64,000 nucleotides of DNA from Ruegeria sp. HKCCD4315 (GTDB lineage Bacteria > Pseudomonadota > Alphaproteobacteria > Rhodobacterales > Rhodobacteraceae): contig NZ_WVRN01000002.1 of assembly GCF_013112245.1 (NCBI RefSeq), forward strand, positions 833,373 through 897,372. The letters run 5' to 3'. The notes below the pieces were generated by a model. It worked only from the letters and a program-made list of their open reading frames with translations, searched no databases and had not been told where the DNA came from. The translations under genes and the position numbers were made by a program. Shown here one piece after another: positions 26,528-34,961 of the stretch (position 1 is the first letter of the stretch; each line of letters starts with the position of its first letter).

Positions 26528-27723
26528 TACACAGCCCTCATCTTGGTGCCTTGGGTAAGGTCGTTTTTCCATGCGCCCACGGCGCGTTCTGCCGCTTCCA
26601 TAAGTGTTGTGGCGCGAATGATCGGAAGGCCGGACTTGGCAAGGATTTTCTGGCCTTCTTCGACATTGGTACCAGCGAGCCGGACAACGACCGGAAGGTC
26701 GATATCCAATTCTTTCAGCGCCTGAACGACGCCCTCGGCCACCCAATCGCAGCGGTTGATGCCTGCGAAAATGTTGACGAGGATGGCCTGGACATTGGTG
26801 TCCGACAGAACGAGCCGAAACGCCTTGGCGACCCGTTCTGGCGAAGCCCCGCCCCCAATGTCGAGGAAGTTTGCAGGCTCACCCCCTGCCAGCTTGATCG
26901 TGTCCATTGTGGCCATCGCCAGACCGGCGCCATTGACGATGCAACCGATGTTTCCGTCCAAACCCACGTAAGACAGCCCCCGGTCCGCCGCACGGCTTTC
27001 GCGCGGGTCTTCCTGGCTTTTGTCGCGCAGTTCGGCGATCTGCGGGTGGCGGAACAGAGCGTTGTCGTCAAAGCTCATCTTTGCGTCCAACGCCAGAACG
27101 CGGTCGTCGCCGGTGATGACCAGCGGGTTGATCTCGACCATGGTGGCATCCAAGTCGCTGAACGCGGCATAGCAACCCTGCAGTGTGCGCACCATCTGCT
27201 GGATCAGCTTGGGTTCAAGACCAAGCTTGAACGCAATTTCACGCGCTTGGAATTCCTGAAGCCCAACTGCCGGTTCCACAATGGATCGCACGATGCTGTC
27301 CGGACGGTCGGCCGAGATATCCTCGATTTCCATACCACCCTCTGACGAGGCAACAATCATCACCCGCTGGCTGGATCGGTCCAGAACAAAGCCCAGATAA
27401 ATCTCGCGATCAATCGGCACGGCGGCTTCGACGTAAACGCGGTAGATCCCTTTGCCTTCCGGCCCCGTTTGATGCGTGACCAGCTTACGACCGAACAGGT
27501 CATCGCAGGCCTGATAAATCTCGTTTTCAGTGTTGCACAGCTTGACCCCTCCGGCCTTGCCGCGCCCACCCGCATGGACCTGCGCTTTGACGATCCATTT
27601 GTCACCGCCCAGCTCGCGCGCCCGATAGGCCGCCTGTTCCGGGCTGTAGGCAAGCGCGCCCGCAGGGACGTCCACCCCGAAATTGGAAAGAAGTTCTTTC
27701 GCTTGGTACTCATGAATATCCAT
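26527..27723 (-). CDS. mtkA: Malate-CoA ligase (malate thiokinase) beta subunit
   Basis: A 398-residue ATP-grasp subunit. [30 protein letters not shown] and [13 protein letters not shown] are shared, from memory, with MtkA of Methylobacterium extorquens. The C-terminal ligase-CoA domain carries [23 protein letters not shown] and [15 protein letters not shown]. The ATG at 27723 has GGAGG seven bases upstream; a TTG two codons earlier is in frame but weaker. It lies 28 bases after sgaA and is coupled to mtkB. The reaction is malate activation for cleavage by Mcl1. Succinyl-CoA synthetase is the alternative, made unlikely by context. Confidence 0.9.
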   Translation of the reverse strand: MDIHEYQAKELLSNFGVDVPAGALAYSPEQAAYRARELGGDKWIVKAQVHAGGRGKAGGVKLCNTENEIYQACDDLFGRKLVTHQTGPEGKGIYRVYVEAAVPIDREIYLGFVLDRSSQRVMIVASSEGGMEIEDISADRPDSIVRSIVEPAVGLQEFQAREIAFKLGLEPKLIQQMVRTLQGCYAAFSDLDATMVEINPLVITGDDRVLALDAKMSFDDNALFRHPQIAELRDKSQEDPRESRAADRGLSYVGLDGNIGCIVNGAGLAMATMDTIKLAGGEPANFLDIGGGASPERVAKAFRLVLSDTNVQAILVNIFAGINRCDWVAEGVVQALKELDIDLPVVVRLAGTNVEEGQKILAKSGLPIIRATTLMEAAERAVGAWKNDLTQGTKMRAV

Positions 27724-27751
27724 CTGCAATCCTCCCGTTCATGCAGTGTGG

Positions 27752-28993
27752 TTAAGCAGCGATTGAAGTGCCGTAGCGGCTTTCAAGCAAAGCCTCGATC
27801 GCATCTCGATCAACCTCTCCGCCAAGCTCGCGCAGGGCTTCGGCGAACAGACGTACGATCCGGCTGACCGCGTCGCGGTTCAACTGATTGAGGATTCCGA
27901 TCCGTACCTGTACCGGAGCGCTGAGAGTCGGCCAGATGCCAAATCCCCGTGCGCGGCAGTTCTGGACCAGCTCCATCTCACGCCCCGCCAGTTCCGGCGG
28001 CAGGTTCAGAACAACAAGGCTGGGCATGTCCGATGTCACTTCGCAGCCCATTTCGATCACCGCATCGCGCAGAACCTTCTCATGAGTGCGGTAGGCCATG
28101 GCCCGCTTTGCCAGGCTTTCTTGCAGGGTCAGTCGCAGGGCTTCGTGGAACGCCGCAACGGCGTATCCCGAATGCGTCCGGTGATAAGTTCCCTTCTCTA
28201 CGTCTTGCCCATCGACAATGCCCCAATGGCGCGCTTCAAAGATCGGATTGTGAACATAGGAGTATGCACCTGACGCCTTCAAACTTTCGATATAAGCATC
28301 CGTAAAGCTGACCGGCGCGTAGGTCAGCGGCAGACAGCACAGACCTTTTTGCGGGCAAGACGCCCACCCGGCGATCCCGGGGTACTCGTCAATTGAAAAA
28401 TCATCCGCACCCAACGACGAAACCGCGTCGATCAGACCCATGACACCATTGCGTTCACAGGCGTCCGAAAAGCCGCGCAGATCGTTGACACGCCCGGATC
28501 CGGTTTCCCAATGCGCCATGAACGCCCATTTGGGCTGGTGCTCAGACAATGCAGCGTCAACCAGTTCACATGTCACCGGCTGACCGTGCGGAACCTCGAT
28601 CACGGTGACACTGGCGGCTTGCGGGTCAAGCGGGTTGGATGCGTGTTCTTGAGGTGTAGCTGCCTTGATCCGCAGGGTCAGAGCGTCGATACCCGAGAAT
28701 GTCCCGTTGGCAAACGCCACAACCTTGTCGCCAGGCATGACGGCAGAGAACATAGCGTCCAGAGCGCTCCAACCGGTGCCTGCGACCGCAAAAGTATAGG
28801 TGTTGGACGTGCCCCAGATCTTTCGCAGCATGTGTTTGCACTCGATCATGCCCCGCAGAACGTCACCCTGCATGTGATCCGCCACGCCTGCGCTGCTGAA
28901 GGCGCGCAGGACACGGGCGTCGGTGTTGCCCGGTCCCGGGCCAGCGGCCAGAGTCTCGGGGATCTCAAGAGGAGGGAAAATCTGAAACGTCAT
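27752..28993 (-). CDS. sgaA: Serine-glyoxylate aminotransferase
   Basis: A 413-residue class V PLP aminotransferase that converts serine and glyoxylate to hydroxypyruvate and glycine. The PLP lysine is K216 in SCPQKGLCC; LAAGPGPGNTDARVLRAF near the N-terminus and HWETGSGRVND with GLIDAVSSLGADDF form the rest of the cofactor site. GAGGA stands 9 bases before the ATG at 28993. It is the first gene of the leftward serine-cycle operon, facing an inverted-repeat-rich divergent promoter shared with the LuxR-type regulator. Alanine-glyoxylate aminotransferase is a close relative, but the operon supports the serine enzyme. Confidence 0.92.
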   Translation of the reverse strand: MTFQIFPPLEIPETLAAGPGPGNTDARVLRAFSSAGVADHMQGDVLRGMIECKHMLRKIWGTSNTYTFAVAGTGWSALDAMFSAVMPGDKVVAFANGTFSGIDALTLRIKAATPQEHASNPLDPQAASVTVIEVPHGQPVTCELVDAALSEHQPKWAFMAHWETGSGRVNDLRGFSDACERNGVMGLIDAVSSLGADDFSIDEYPGIAGWASCPQKGLCCLPLTYAPVSFTDAYIESLKASGAYSYVHNPIFEARHWGIVDGQDVEKGTYHRTHSGYAVAAFHEALRLTLQESLAKRAMAYRTHEKVLRDAVIEMGCEVTSDMPSLVVLNLPPELAGREMELVQNCRARGFGIWPTLSAPVQVRIGILNQLNRDAVSRIVRLFAEALRELGGEVDRDAIEALLESRYGTSIAA

Positions 28994-29212
28994 CGTCTGT
29001 CATCCTCGGCGTTGGTCGGGCTCTTGGACCCGTCATGTTTCGTTGCCGGACAGAAAACGCCGCCTTGCGCAATGACGCAACGTAACTTACTACTGCTTTA
29101 GGATGGCCAAAAGGATGGGGAATTTCCCACCAGAATTGGTAAAAATACCAAGGTATACTGAGTTTTCACCTACCCGTTTGGGTAGTAAATTGCGAAAGTT
29201 GGGTAAAAACAG
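28994..29212. promoter_or_regulatory. Divergent control region of the serine-cycle operon with three inverted repeats
   Basis: In the 219 bases between sgaA and the LuxR-type gene there are three perfect dyads. GGGAATTTCCC lies at 29118-29128. TTGGTA-AAAA-TACCAA lies at 29136-29151. CTACCC-GTTT-GGGTAG lies at 29170-29185. A further half-site-like TTGGGTAAAA follows just before the regulator gene. The last two dyads share a TACC core and a 6-4-6 design, as expected for binding sites of one dimeric regulator. Confidence 0.55.
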
Positions 29213-29842
29213 ATGATTGGCGCGCCAGGTACCCCTATTGATGTCATGCTGGCAGACGGCAATCCGCTGGTTCTGTCTGCCATGTCTGAAATCTTTGAAC
29301 GCGACCCGCGATTCTCGTTGGTGGCGACGTCAGCCACCGCCGAAGGGTTCCTGGGAACCGTCATGCGAGTTCCGGTTCAGGTCGGGGTGGTCGACTGGAA
29401 CCTCCCGGTGCTCGGAGCAGCAAAGCTGATCGAGGTTCTCCGAGAACAGGCCAATGCTCCACGGTTTGTGGTGTATGGGGATGTCACCAGCGAAACGCCG
29501 CGGCTGGCCATGCAAGCCGGGGCTGCCGGTTTCGCAGCGCGATCCGGCGAGGTCGAAGGCTTGCTTGAAACCTGCGCCGATGTGGCGGCTGGCAAAATGG
29601 TCTTTCCATTCATCGACGTTCGGAAAATGCAACAGGACCCAATCCAAAGCCTGTCCCGCAAAGAACGCACCATTCTTGAAGCCTTGGCCCAAGGCATGTC
29701 AAATCGGGACCTTTCAAAAGAGCTTCAGATTTCGACGAATACGGTCAAATTTCACCTGTCCAATATCTATGACAAGCTGGCCGTGAAAAACAGAACTCAG
29801 GCCATAGCGTTTTACTATTCGTCCAGATCCGCACTGGATTAG
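29213..29842 (+). CDS. LuxR-type response regulator with atypical receiver domain
   Basis: A 209-residue protein with a receiver-like domain (about 9-125) and a LuxR helix-turn-helix (about 145-205; LSRKERTILEALAQGMSNRDLSKELQISTNTVKFHL in outline). The phosphoacceptor-like Asp is D61 (VVDWNLP) and an acidic D15 is present, but the invariant receiver lysine position appears to be R110 (GFAARSGE), so phosphorylation-dependent switching is uncertain. No histidine kinase gene lies nearby. It is divergent from sgaA across a region full of dyads and is the likely regulator of the serine-cycle operon, comparable in role, though not in family, to QscR of methylotrophs. Confidence 0.85.
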   Translation: MIGAPGTPIDVMLADGNPLVLSAMSEIFERDPRFSLVATSATAEGFLGTVMRVPVQVGVVDWNLPVLGAAKLIEVLREQANAPRFVVYGDVTSETPRLAMQAGAAGFAARSGEVEGLLETCADVAAGKMVFPFIDVRKMQQDPIQSLSRKERTILEALAQGMSNRDLSKELQISTNTVKFHLSNIYDKLAVKNRTQAIAFYYSSRSALD

Positions 29843-29957
29843 GACCATGGTCCGAGGTCTGCTGTCCAGAATGCCCAGCGGCGCAGTGCTCACTAATTCC
29901 GTTTCTCCAAAGCCCAATCGTCCTTTATCCTGATCTTGAAAAAGCAGGAGCACCCCG

Positions 29958-30803
29958 ATGGACATCACACCCCTCACCGGCGGCTTGGGCGCTGAAATCG
30001 ACGGCGCCGATATTCGAGACAGCGGGCAATTCCCTGATATCCACCAAGCCTTTGCCAAGTATTCCGTTATCGTCTTAAGGGGTCAAACTGCCACCCCTGA
30101 AGACCATCTGAACTTTGCTCGCAGCTTCGGCGCGATCAACGTCAACCGTTTCTTCAAACCGGTTGATGGCCATCCCGAGATTGCGACGGTACTCAAAGAA
30201 AAAGACCAGAAAGAAGCGGTGGGTGAAGGGTGGCACACCGATCATTCCTATGACGAAGCGCCAGCCATGGGATCAATCCTGCATGCGATTGAGATGCCGC
30301 CCTATGGAGGAGACACGCTGTTTGTGTCTATGGCAGCCGCGTATGAGGCACTCTCGGCCCCAATGCGTCAGTTTCTAGACGGGCTGACTGCTGTGCATTC
30401 TTCACGTCACGTCTTTGGTGCCGCCATACAAGACAGCGAAGCCGCCAAGAGCGGTCGATTAGGCAACGCAGACGCCGCAACACAAGATGCGCACCATCCC
30501 ATTGTCATCACACATCCACTCAGCGGGCGTCGTGGTCTTTTTGTGAACCCTGTCTTCACAACGCACATCGAAGGGCTCAGCAAAGACGAGTCTGATGCAA
30601 TTCTTGGGATGCTGTACGAGCACTGCAAACAACCCGAGTTCCAATGCCGCGTGCGCTGGCGCGCGGGCGACATAACGATGTGGGACAACAGAGCCACATG
30701 GCACAAGGCAATCAACGACTATCACGGTTTTCGACGCCTGATGCACCGGGTCACGGTTGAAGGCGTCGCGTTGTCCAACCCTGCTGAAAACAAGGACAGC
30801 TAA
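29958..30803 (+). CDS. TauD/TfdA-family Fe(II)/2-oxoglutarate dioxygenase
   Basis: A 281-residue dioxygenase. The iron ligands are H93 and D95 (WHTDHSY) and H249 (RATWHKA); R260 binds the 2-oxoglutarate carboxylate. GAEIDGADI at the N-terminus and YGGDTLFVSM are family blocks. Substrates in the family include taurine, 2,4-D, alkyl sulfates and amino acids; none can be assigned here. The gene stands alone after the LuxR-type regulator (115-base gap) and overlaps the 3' end of the convergent peroxidase gene by 4 bases. A second TauD-like gene is at 48691. Confidence 0.88.
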   Translation: MDITPLTGGLGAEIDGADIRDSGQFPDIHQAFAKYSVIVLRGQTATPEDHLNFARSFGAINVNRFFKPVDGHPEIATVLKEKDQKEAVGEGWHTDHSYDEAPAMGSILHAIEMPPYGGDTLFVSMAAAYEALSAPMRQFLDGLTAVHSSRHVFGAAIQDSEAAKSGRLGNADAATQDAHHPIVITHPLSGRRGLFVNPVFTTHIEGLSKDESDAILGMLYEHCKQPEFQCRVRWRAGDITMWDNRATWHKAINDYHGFRRLMHRVTVEGVALSNPAENKDS

Positions 30804-32092
30804 GGAACAAATCCACTGGGCACGCCAAAAATCGGTGCATCCACACTGGAACCTGTCAAAGCGTCCATAAAAGCGATCAGATTCTGGATTTCCATGTCCG
30901 AGAGTTCAATCGGATCAATGTCAGTTTTGCTGCGTTGACGTTCCATTTCCAGTCGATCATCCCAAACCAGAAAGTCAGCGTCGTGCAACCACGAAACCTC
31001 GGGCAACCCGGCCATATCGGGCGTCCAGGCATCCAAACTTGCCTGAGGGTTAAGATGATGGCGGATGACGCTTTCAAGGTCAGGGAAAGCCCCGTTGTGA
31101 CCGTAAGGGGCCGTCAAAGCAACGTTGCGCAACATGGGGGTGCGAAACCTGTAGGCATCTTCCAACCGATTGCTTTCACCCATACGACCAACGTCACGCG
31201 CATACGGATCCCATTGACGGGTTCGACCCGGACCAAAAGGAGGAATGGCCAAAGCATGGAATTCCTGATCGGACATCAACGGTCCCGCGTGGCACGCGGA
31301 ACAGTTTGCCTTACCATAGAACAGATCCATCCCGTCTTTTTGAACGGTTGATAACGCATTCATGTCCCCAGCAAGATAGCGATCAAATGGGCTGTCGGTG
31401 CTCCTCCACTCGATGGCCATGAACGCGGCCAAAGCGTTGGCGATATGGGTGATTGTGATGTCTTCCGTGGTTTCAATCTCATCAAATGCTGCGACCATTG
31501 CCGGGCCGTAATGGGGATCCGTTCTTACGCGTTTGGCAAGGATCGGCCACCCCTTGTCGATCCGATCGTGGACGGCCCCGGTGACTTGGTTTTCGGCCAC
31601 GTTACCGGCCATTTCGAATTGCGAGGTCAGCGGAAAAAGCGCTTGCGCAGCGAGTAGTGAGTTTAAGCCTTCAGGTAACCATTCCTGAGCGGGTGAGTTG
31701 AACCCGTTGCCGTAGACATCCGAGATGCTCAACCGGCCATCGTGAAACACCGTGTGGATGTCTTTTGCCCCTAGGTTCCAAAGCCCCGGCGAATTTCGGG
31801 GAATGCGTTTTCGAATCCTGTCTGCACCGATGCCGGGTGTGCGCTCTGGCCCCAACCCCTGTCCGCCTTCTCCGATGCCCAGCGACACCCCATCCGAGGT
31901 ACCGAAGTCCGGGTGGTGGCAATGGGCGCAGGATATGTTTCGATTGCCCGACAGGATCGGATCGTAAAACAGTTGATGACCGATGGCGGCCTGTTCCATA
32001 TCAAAAGGCAGGAAGTCATCATCTGTCAGAGGGCGCGGCACATCCTGTGCCGCAGCGCTCCCGGCCAAGAGGAAAGCAACCCCATGCGCCAG
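30800..32092 (-). CDS. Di-heme cytochrome c peroxidase / MauG-family protein
   Basis: A secreted di-heme protein of about 430 residues with two heme c attachment motifs: CAHCH in the N-terminal half and CSACH in the C-terminal half. A signal-peptide-like stretch LAHGVAFLLAGSAAA leads to an AQD cleavage site. LFYDPILSGNRNISCAHCHHP and LRNVALTAPYGHNG are family blocks. The start is unclear. No ATG or GTG lies before the signal peptide. The given end (a CTG at 32092 after AAAGGG) includes it, a TTG at 32068 is possible, and a much longer frame to 32509 is purely antisense to the Sel1 gene. Likely roles are peroxide reduction or post-translational oxidation in the periplasm. Confidence 0.75.
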   Translation of the reverse strand: MAHGVAFLLAGSAAAQDVPRPLTDDDFLPFDMEQAAIGHQLFYDPILSGNRNISCAHCHHPDFGTSDGVSLGIGEGGQGLGPERTPGIGADRIRKRIPRNSPGLWNLGAKDIHTVFHDGRLSISDVYGNGFNSPAQEWLPEGLNSLLAAQALFPLTSQFEMAGNVAENQVTGAVHDRIDKGWPILAKRVRTDPHYGPAMVAAFDEIETTEDITITHIANALAAFMAIEWRSTDSPFDRYLAGDMNALSTVQKDGMDLFYGKANCSACHAGPLMSDQEFHALAIPPFGPGRTRQWDPYARDVGRMGESNRLEDAYRFRTPMLRNVALTAPYGHNGAFPDLESVIRHHLNPQASLDAWTPDMAGLPEVSWLHDADFLVWDDRLEMERQRSKTDIDPIELSDMEIQNLIAFMDALTGSSVDAPIFGVPSGFVP

Positions 32093-32554
32093 TTTGTACT
32101 TGCCCTTTGTCTGCTTGCCAGCCCGGCGCTCGCCGAACTGGAACAGGCGCGCGATTTGATGGAGGCTGGCGAGTTTGAGGCCGCGCGCAAAGAACTGCTG
32201 CCCGCCGCCCGCTCGGGCAATGCCGAGGCCGAGGAATTGATCGGCGTGATGTACGGGTTGGGCCTGGGCGTCGAACGGGACTATGAGCGCGCGTTCGAAT
32301 GGTATCTGCGCGCCTCGATGAAGGGGCATCCGGGGGCCCAGTCGGGGGTTGGCTGGTATTATGAGTTGGGTCTTGGGATGCCCGCGCCTGATCTGGTCAG
32401 GGCTTACATGTGGTACACGCTCAGCGCCATTGGGGGCGATCCCGACGCGGCGATCAGCCTTGAGGAAGTAATCAAGAAAATGTCGCCGGAGCAGATCGAA
32501 AGAGCGCATGTTCTGGTGAACGACTACAAAGGGTGGATGTACCCGTTTCGGTAA
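32084..32554 (+). CDS. Secreted Sel1-repeat (tetratricopeptide-like) protein
   Basis: A 156-residue protein with a signal peptide (MRQFVLALCLLASPALA, cleavage after ALA) and Sel1/TPR-like helical repeats. The clearest are GNAEAEELIGVMYGLGLGVERDYERAFEWYLRAS in outline and the next unit ending in GLGMPAPDLVRAYMWYTLSA. GAGGA precedes the ATG at 32084. Such proteins usually mediate protein-protein contacts in the periplasm. Its 5' end overlaps head-to-head with the signal-peptide region of the peroxidase gene. A hairpin follows its stop. Confidence 0.85.
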   Translation: MRQFVLALCLLASPALAELEQARDLMEAGEFEAARKELLPAARSGNAEAEELIGVMYGLGLGVERDYERAFEWYLRASMKGHPGAQSGVGWYYELGLGMPAPDLVRAYMWYTLSAIGGDPDAAISLEEVIKKMSPEQIERAHVLVNDYKGWMYPFR

Positions 32555-32579
32555 GGGCCGGGCCTTAGGGGCCCGACCC
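32555..32579. terminator. GC-rich hairpin between Sel1 gene and dctP-type gene
   Basis: GGGCCGGGCC (32555-32564) pairs with GGCCCGACCC (32570-32579) with one mismatch and a 5-base loop, directly after the Sel1 stop and 6 bases before the convergent TRAP gene's stop. No T run is seen. Confidence 0.45.
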
Positions 32580-32585
32580 GGAAGC

Positions 32586-33647
32586 TTAGTTCAGATCCGC
32601 ATCGCGCGACGCGTTCACATCGGCCTCAGCCGCCGCCACCGCATCTGTCAACGCAACAAAGATCTCGTCTCCACGCGCGACATTGGACTGGAACCAGTCA
32701 TAGACCGGCGTTGCGGCCTCTTTGAACGCAGCCTTCTGGTCAGGTGTCAGCACATAGAGATCGCCGCCACCGGCGACAAAATCCTCATAGGCTTGGATCG
32801 ACTTGCGCTTGGGCGAGGCAAACGTAGCCTGTTGCAGCGCATAGAACCCGTCGACCACGACGCGGCGCATGTCCTCGGGCATTTCCTGGAACTTGGCGTT
32901 GTTCATCCACCACAGCGCGCCCATATAGGCGTGGCCGTCCAGCGTTACGTACTGCAGGCCCGCATCCGGGAATTTCATGCCCATGATGTCGGTGATGCCG
33001 TTCTTGGACCCTTCAACAACGCCGGTCTGAAAGCTGGTGAACAGTTCCGGCCACGGGATCGGGGTGGGCGATGCGCCCAGCGCTTTGACCAATTCCTGCG
33101 GCAAGTCAGCAACCACGGTGCGAATTTTCAAACCTTCCATATCCGCGGGCTCCGCGATGCGGCGCTGCGTGTTGGCGAAGTTGCGCCAGCCACCGGTGTT
33201 GCCGATGGTCATCAAACGGATCGCGCCGCCCGAGTCCTCAAGCGCCATGTCGCGCATGGTGCGGGTAAAATCGCCGGACAGAACATGTTCGGCAATCCGG
33301 TCGTCAGCCATCAAATAGGGCAGATCCAGAACCTGCACGTATGGGAAAATGCCAGACGCACCACCAGAAGTGGAGATGTAGATGTCGATGGTACCGTCTG
33401 CCACACCCTGCAAGCACTCGGCCCCGTTCGAGCACAGTTGCGTGCCAATAAACAATTCGACTTCAATCGCGCCGTTCGAGGCGGCCTCGACATAGTTCTT
33501 GAAGACGATCAGGCCGTCATAGTCCTCGTCGTTTTCGTTCGAATTGGCAGTGGCGCGCAGCGTGTAGTCGGCAGCTGTTGCCGCGATGGAAGACGCGGCC
33601 ACAAGCGAAGTGGCCACCGCTGCGGTTTTGATGAAGTTTCTGAGCAT
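32586..33647 (-). CDS. TRAP transporter substrate-binding protein (DctP type)
   Basis: A 353-residue periplasmic receptor with a signal peptide (cleavage near ATAADYT, residues 22-27). LRATANSNENDEDYDGLIVFKNYVE opens the first lobe. GLKIRTVVADLPQELVKALGASPTPIPWPELFTSFQTGVVEG in outline carries the conserved Arg that binds the substrate's acid group and the DctP signature. A strong GGAGG precedes the ATG at 33647. It is the last gene of the leftward putative sulfoquinovose operon. If that assignment is right, its ligand is the sulfonated sugar, which is inference. Confidence 0.92.
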   Translation of the reverse strand: MLRNFIKTAAVATSLVAASSIAATAADYTLRATANSNENDEDYDGLIVFKNYVEAASNGAIEVELFIGTQLCSNGAECLQGVADGTIDIYISTSGGASGIFPYVQVLDLPYLMADDRIAEHVLSGDFTRTMRDMALEDSGGAIRLMTIGNTGGWRNFANTQRRIAEPADMEGLKIRTVVADLPQELVKALGASPTPIPWPELFTSFQTGVVEGSKNGITDIMGMKFPDAGLQYVTLDGHAYMGALWWMNNAKFQEMPEDMRRVVVDGFYALQQATFASPKRKSIQAYEDFVAGGGDLYVLTPDQKAAFKEAATPVYDWFQSNVARGDEIFVALTDAVAAAEADVNASRDADLN

Positions 33648-33671
33648 GCGTTTCCTCCCTGTGGAACTCAG

Positions 33672-34961
33672 TTAGTTGGCAAATCCCGTTATCCTCGGGA
33701 TCGTCATGGATAGTGCGGGGATATAGGTAATCAGGAAAATCACGATGATTTCGACCGCCAGGAACGGCAGGATCGCTTTGGCGATGGTTTCGACCCGTTC
33801 GCGCGAGACAGCAGCAGCGACAAACAAGACCAGGCCCATTGGCGGGGTGGCGAGGCCGACGGTCAGGTTGACGCTCATGATGATGGCGAAGTGGATCGGG
33901 TCAACACCGAGGCTGGTGAAGATCGGGCCAAGGATGGGACCAAGGATGATGATCGCAGGGCCTGCATCCAGAAACATGCCGACGATGAACAGCAGCAGAT
34001 TGATCAGGAACAGCAGGATCAGCGGGTTTTCCGACAGGCTCAGGATCAGCGAGGCCAGTTGCTCCGGCGCATGGCTGAGGCTGACGACCGTCTTGAACGC
34101 CATCGCCGCGCCGACCAGCAGAAGCACAACCGCCGATGTCATACCTGCGTTGCTGAGAACCTCGGGCACCTCTTTCCATGTCAAAGTGCGCAGAACGAAG
34201 AAACCGATGATAAAGGCATAGCCTACGGCGACGGCTGCAGCCTCGGTCGGGGTGAAAATACCGCCGAGAATACCGCCCAGAATGATGACCGGGGTCATCA
34301 GCGGGAAGAAGGCTTTAAGGCTGGCCTGACGCCGCTCGGGCCACGTGTATTTTCGGCTGGCAACGGGGAAGTCATATTTGTCAGCCATCAGTTTGATCAT
34401 CAGCATAAGGCCGACGCCCACCATCACGCCCGGCACGATACCCGCAAGGAACAGGGCGGCCACGCTTTCGCCCATCACATAGGCGTAGATGATCATGATA
34501 CCCGAAGGCGGAATGATCGGTCCGATCACCGAACTGGCCGCTGTGATCGCAGCGGCAAATTTGCGGGTATAGCCCTGTTTCTCCATCGCCGGGATCAGCA
34601 TCGACCCCAAAGCGGACGTATCGGCCACCGCAGATCCCGAGAGGCCCGCGAACAGGATCGAACTCAGCACGTTCACATGTGCCAGACCGCCACGCAGATG
34701 GCCCATAAGCGCCTGTGAAAATTCAACAAGACGGATGGTGATGCCGCCTCGGTTCATCAACTCTCCGGCCAGCATGAAGAAGGGGATTGCCATCAGTGGG
34801 AAACTGTCCATACCGTTATAGACATTGCGGTAGAGCAGCGTGATGTCGTTGGTTTGACCGTTCAGCCATAGCAGGATGCCCGGGGCGGCAAGCAGCGCGA
34901 AAAAGACCGGCAGGCCGATCAGCAAGAAAATGAGGAAGGTGGGCAGGAACCAGATCAGCAT
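33672..34961 (-). CDS. TRAP transporter large permease (DctM type)
   Basis: A 429-residue inner-membrane permease with about 12 hydrophobic helices. FFMLAGELMNRGGITIRLVEFSQALMGHLRGGLAHVNV in outline, SGSAVADTSALGSMLIPAMEKQGY and IIPPSGIMIIYAY are family hallmarks. Its ATG follows the DctQ stop with no gap. It exchanges substrate for sodium together with DctQ and the DctP-type receptor. The neighbouring flavin reductase, aldo/keto reductase and monooxygenase suggest a sulfonated sugar as cargo. Confidence 0.94.
   Translation of the reverse strand: MLIWFLPTFLIFLLIGLPVFFALLAAPGILLWLNGQTNDITLLYRNVYNGMDSFPLMAIPFFMLAGELMNRGGITIRLVEFSQALMGHLRGGLAHVNVLSSILFAGLSGSAVADTSALGSMLIPAMEKQGYTRKFAAAITAASSVIGPIIPPSGIMIIYAYVMGESVAALFLAGIVPGVMVGVGLMLMIKLMADKYDFPVASRKYTWPERRQASLKAFFPLMTPVIILGGILGGIFTPTEAAAVAVGYAFIIGFFVLRTLTWKEVPEVLSNAGMTSAVVLLLVGAAMAFKTVVSLSHAPEQLASLILSLSENPLILLFLINLLLFIVGMFLDAGPAIIILGPILGPIFTSLGVDPIHFAIIMSVNLTVGLATPPMGLVLFVAAAVSRERVETIAKAILPFLAVEIIVIFLITYIPALSMTIPRITGFAN

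Noticed and set aside
25640..27723. mtkA/mtkB as TCA-cycle succinyl-CoA synthetase
   Set aside because: The genes sit between sgaA and hprA with mcl1 in the same operon and no sucAB or mdh beside them; sequence blocks resemble malate thiokinase.
32093..32509. N-terminal extension of the di-heme peroxidase to an ATG at 32509
   Set aside because: The extra residues are purely antisense to the Sel1 gene, have no signal peptide at their start and would bury the real secretion signal in mid-protein.
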